Assembly (NCBI RefSeq): GCF_003207795.1
Contig: NZ_NIRT01000006.1
Span: forward strand, 1-64,000
Reading direction: 5' to 3'
DNA from: Komagataeibacter nataicola
GTDB lineage: Bacteria > Pseudomonadota > Alphaproteobacteria > Acetobacterales > Acetobacteraceae
DNA length: 64,000 bases
The notes under the pieces are model-generated. The model was not told the DNA's origin. It made no database searches and saw only the letters and a program-made list of their open reading frames with translations. Below are positions 62,782-64,000 of this stretch, one piece after another; the first letter of the stretch is position 1, and each line of letters begins with the position of its first letter. Both the position numbers and the translations under genes were made by a program.

Positions 62782-63123
62782 GTGGATAAGGATAACGATC
62801 CTTCCGGCGAGTCCTTCAACCGGCGACTGGAAGCGGCCCGCGAGCGCATGAAGCCCCGCGTCACCGCTGAACGCGATACGGGGGGGACAATGTCCGACCT
62901 GGGCCTGGTCATCCGGTCTGGAACGGAACTGGTGTCGGCTCTTGTGGTCGGGGTTGGCATTGGCTGGGGTCTTGACCACTGGCTGGGCACAAAGCCCTGG
63001 TTCCTCATCGTCTTTTCGCTTCTTGGCGGTGTGGCAGGTGTACTTAATGTCTGGCGTCTTGTCAGGCCCGATGCCATAAGCACTAAGGCAGACGGGCCGG
63101 ATGGCGGCTCCGGACGGTTATAG
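62782..63123 (+). CDS. atpI: ATP synthase assembly protein AtpI/AtpZ-like
   Basis: 113 residues from a GTG at 62782, 8 bases after AAGGAGG. A charged N-terminus is followed by two membrane helices (ELVSALVVGVGIGWGLDHWLG and FLIVFSLLGGVAGVLNVWRLV), the AtpI/AtpZ pattern, thought to help c-ring assembly or Mg2+ supply. It heads the F0 gene cluster, 12 bases before atpB. Confidence 0.88.
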   Translation: MDKDNDPSGESFNRRLEAARERMKPRVTAERDTGGTMSDLGLVIRSGTELVSALVVGVGIGWGLDHWLGTKPWFLIVFSLLGGVAGVLNVWRLVRPDAISTKADGPDGGSGRL

Positions 63124-63135
63124 GGAAGAACGAAG

Positions 63136-63885
63136 TTGGCGGCCGGATCATCTATCGACGCGCTCGGTCAGTTCGAGCTCCATCCAGTTCTGGGTGCATT
63201 GGGCGAATCCCTGCGGTTCAGCCAGTCCCCCATGATGATGATTGTCGCCGCCTTGCTGGTTCTGGCGTTCCTGTACGTGGGCATGCGGCCTGCTGCAGTG
63301 GTGCCGGGTCGCCTGCAGGCCGCAGCCGAGATGTGCTACGATTTCATCTACAACATGGCGGTCGATACGATCGGCGTAGAGGGCAAGGCCTTCTTCCCCT
63401 TCGTGTTTACGCTGTTCTTCTTCATTCTGGCCGGTAACTACCTTGGCCTGCTGCCTTTCTCCTTCGCCTTCACCAGCCATATCGCCGTGACCCTGGCGCT
63501 GGCGCTGATGGTGTTCTGTCTCTCGATCATCGTATCGCTCAAGGTGCAGGGGGCGAAGTTCTTCGCCCACTTCATGCCCGCGGGCGCGCCCAAGGCGCTG
63601 GCCCCGCTGCTGATCCCGATCGAGATCCTTTCTTTTCTTTCGCGTCCCGTGAGCCTGTCGATCCGTCTGTTCGCCAACATGGTGGCTGGTCACGTGATGT
63701 TCGATATGTTTGCCGCCTTCACGATCATGCTGGCCGGTCTGGGCTTCTTCGGTGATATCATCGCCGTTGGTCCCGTGGTCATCAATATCGCGCTGATGGC
63801 ACTCGAATTGCTGGTTGGTGCCTTGCAGGCCTATGTGTTTGCAATCCTGACCTGCATCTATCTGAGGGAGGCGGTGGCCCACTAA
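63136..63885 (+). CDS. atpB: ATP synthase F0 subunit a
   Basis: 249 residues from a TTG at 63136 with GGGAAG upstream. Five to six membrane helices. The conserved Arg of the proton channel is in SLSIRLFANMVAGHVM, and ELLVGALQAYVFAILTCIYLREAV is the standard C-terminal helix. It forms the proton half-channels facing the c-ring in the inner membrane. Confidence 0.96.
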   Translation: MAAGSSIDALGQFELHPVLGALGESLRFSQSPMMMIVAALLVLAFLYVGMRPAAVVPGRLQAAAEMCYDFIYNMAVDTIGVEGKAFFPFVFTLFFFILAGNYLGLLPFSFAFTSHIAVTLALALMVFCLSIIVSLKVQGAKFFAHFMPAGAPKALAPLLIPIEILSFLSRPVSLSIRLFANMVAGHVMFDMFAAFTIMLAGLGFFGDIIAVGPVVINIALMALELLVGALQAYVFAILTCIYLREAVAH

Positions 63886-63945
63886 CAGGCCGCATCCGCT
63901 TCCATCTATTTCAATCCAGAACGTCTGAAACAAGGAAAACAAGAC

Positions 63946-64000
63946 ATGGATATCGCAGCAGCCCGTGAAATTGGTGCCGGTATCGCCGTTATCGCCCTCG
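63946..64000 (+). CDS. atpE: ATP synthase F0 subunit c, cut by window end
   Basis: Only the first 18 codons are present: MDIAAAREIGAGIAVIAL, the normal N-terminal helix of alphaproteobacterial subunit c. AAGGAAAAC lies about 6-13 bases before the ATG. It follows atpB by 60 bases, as expected for the c-ring subunit. Confidence 0.93.
   Translation, partial: MDIAAAREIGAGIAVIAL

Noticed and set aside
61245-63083. 612-codon minus-strand frame across purH, the secreted protein and atpI
   Set aside because: It crosses three convincing plus-strand genes plus a terminator and promoter.
1-64000. CRISPR arrays, prophage and intact insertion sequences
   Set aside because: No regularly spaced repeat-spacer units, transposase, integrase or phage structural gene was recognised.

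Overview
This is a GC-rich, gene-dense stretch of a bacterial chromosome that reads as an acetic acid bacterium (Acetobacteraceae, most likely Komagataeibacter or Gluconacetobacter). The evidence is a complete pqqABCDE operon, an ETF / ETF-quinone oxidoreductase set, alphaproteobacterial operon orders (trpB-trpA-accD-folC; hprK-rapZ-EIIA-HPr-EI; an F0 ATPase cluster; maf-origin-hemE) and two sugar:H+ symporters. The genus is inference from gene content; no rRNA gene is present.

Layout. 1-5.5 kb: a lower-GC edge with a Hint-domain protein, an XRE regulator, an outer-membrane porin and a CorA-like transporter. 5.7-10.2 kb: trpB-trpA-accD-folC. 10.3-22.3 kb: sugar transporters, a Fur/Zur regulator with a 43-residue membrane protein in front of it, flavin reductase, a hydroxyisobutyryl-CoA hydrolase-like enzyme, SelO, an S9 peptidase, DedA, SDR and trmB. 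22.5-29 kb: metK, dapB, dnaJ, dnaK and grpE, with good sigma-32-type promoters. 29.3-35 kb: a ChvI/ChvG-type two-component pair convergent with pqqABCDE. 35.2-41 kb: an FNR-type oxygen regulator with two perfect FNR boxes, OmpW and hemN. 41-44.5 kb: ETF-QO, etfB and etfA. 44.6-49.4 kb: small hypothetical genes, a predicted small RNA, a MATE pump, an RmlC-like protein, tRNA-Ala(GGC) and maf. 49.45-49.84 kb: a probable chromosomal replication origin. 49.8-52.1 kb: hemE-HAD-hemJ. 52-54 kb: small genes and tRNA-Ala(CGC). 53.7-60 kb: a regulatory PTS operon (hprK, rapZ, EIIA, HPr, EI) running through overlapping start and stop codons into pabB-pabC. 60.2-64 kb: purH, a secreted protein of unknown function and the start of the F0 ATP synthase operon (atpI, atpB, atpE, the last cut by the window end).

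Main themes. PQQ serves periplasmic dehydrogenases, while haem synthesis appears three times (hemE, hemJ, FNR-linked hemN). The PTS has no sugar permease here and looks purely regulatory. No CRISPR, prophage or complete insertion sequence was recognised.

Most unusual observations: (i) an 11-copy family of ~50-90 bp intergenic repeats able to fold into an outer stem plus two inner hairpins, nearly always just 3' of a gene; (ii) an origin-like region with twelve GTAC tetranucleotides in 245 bp; (iii) a predicted ~125-nt small RNA with its own promoter and terminator; (iv) the FNR box / FNR gene / hemN arrangement.
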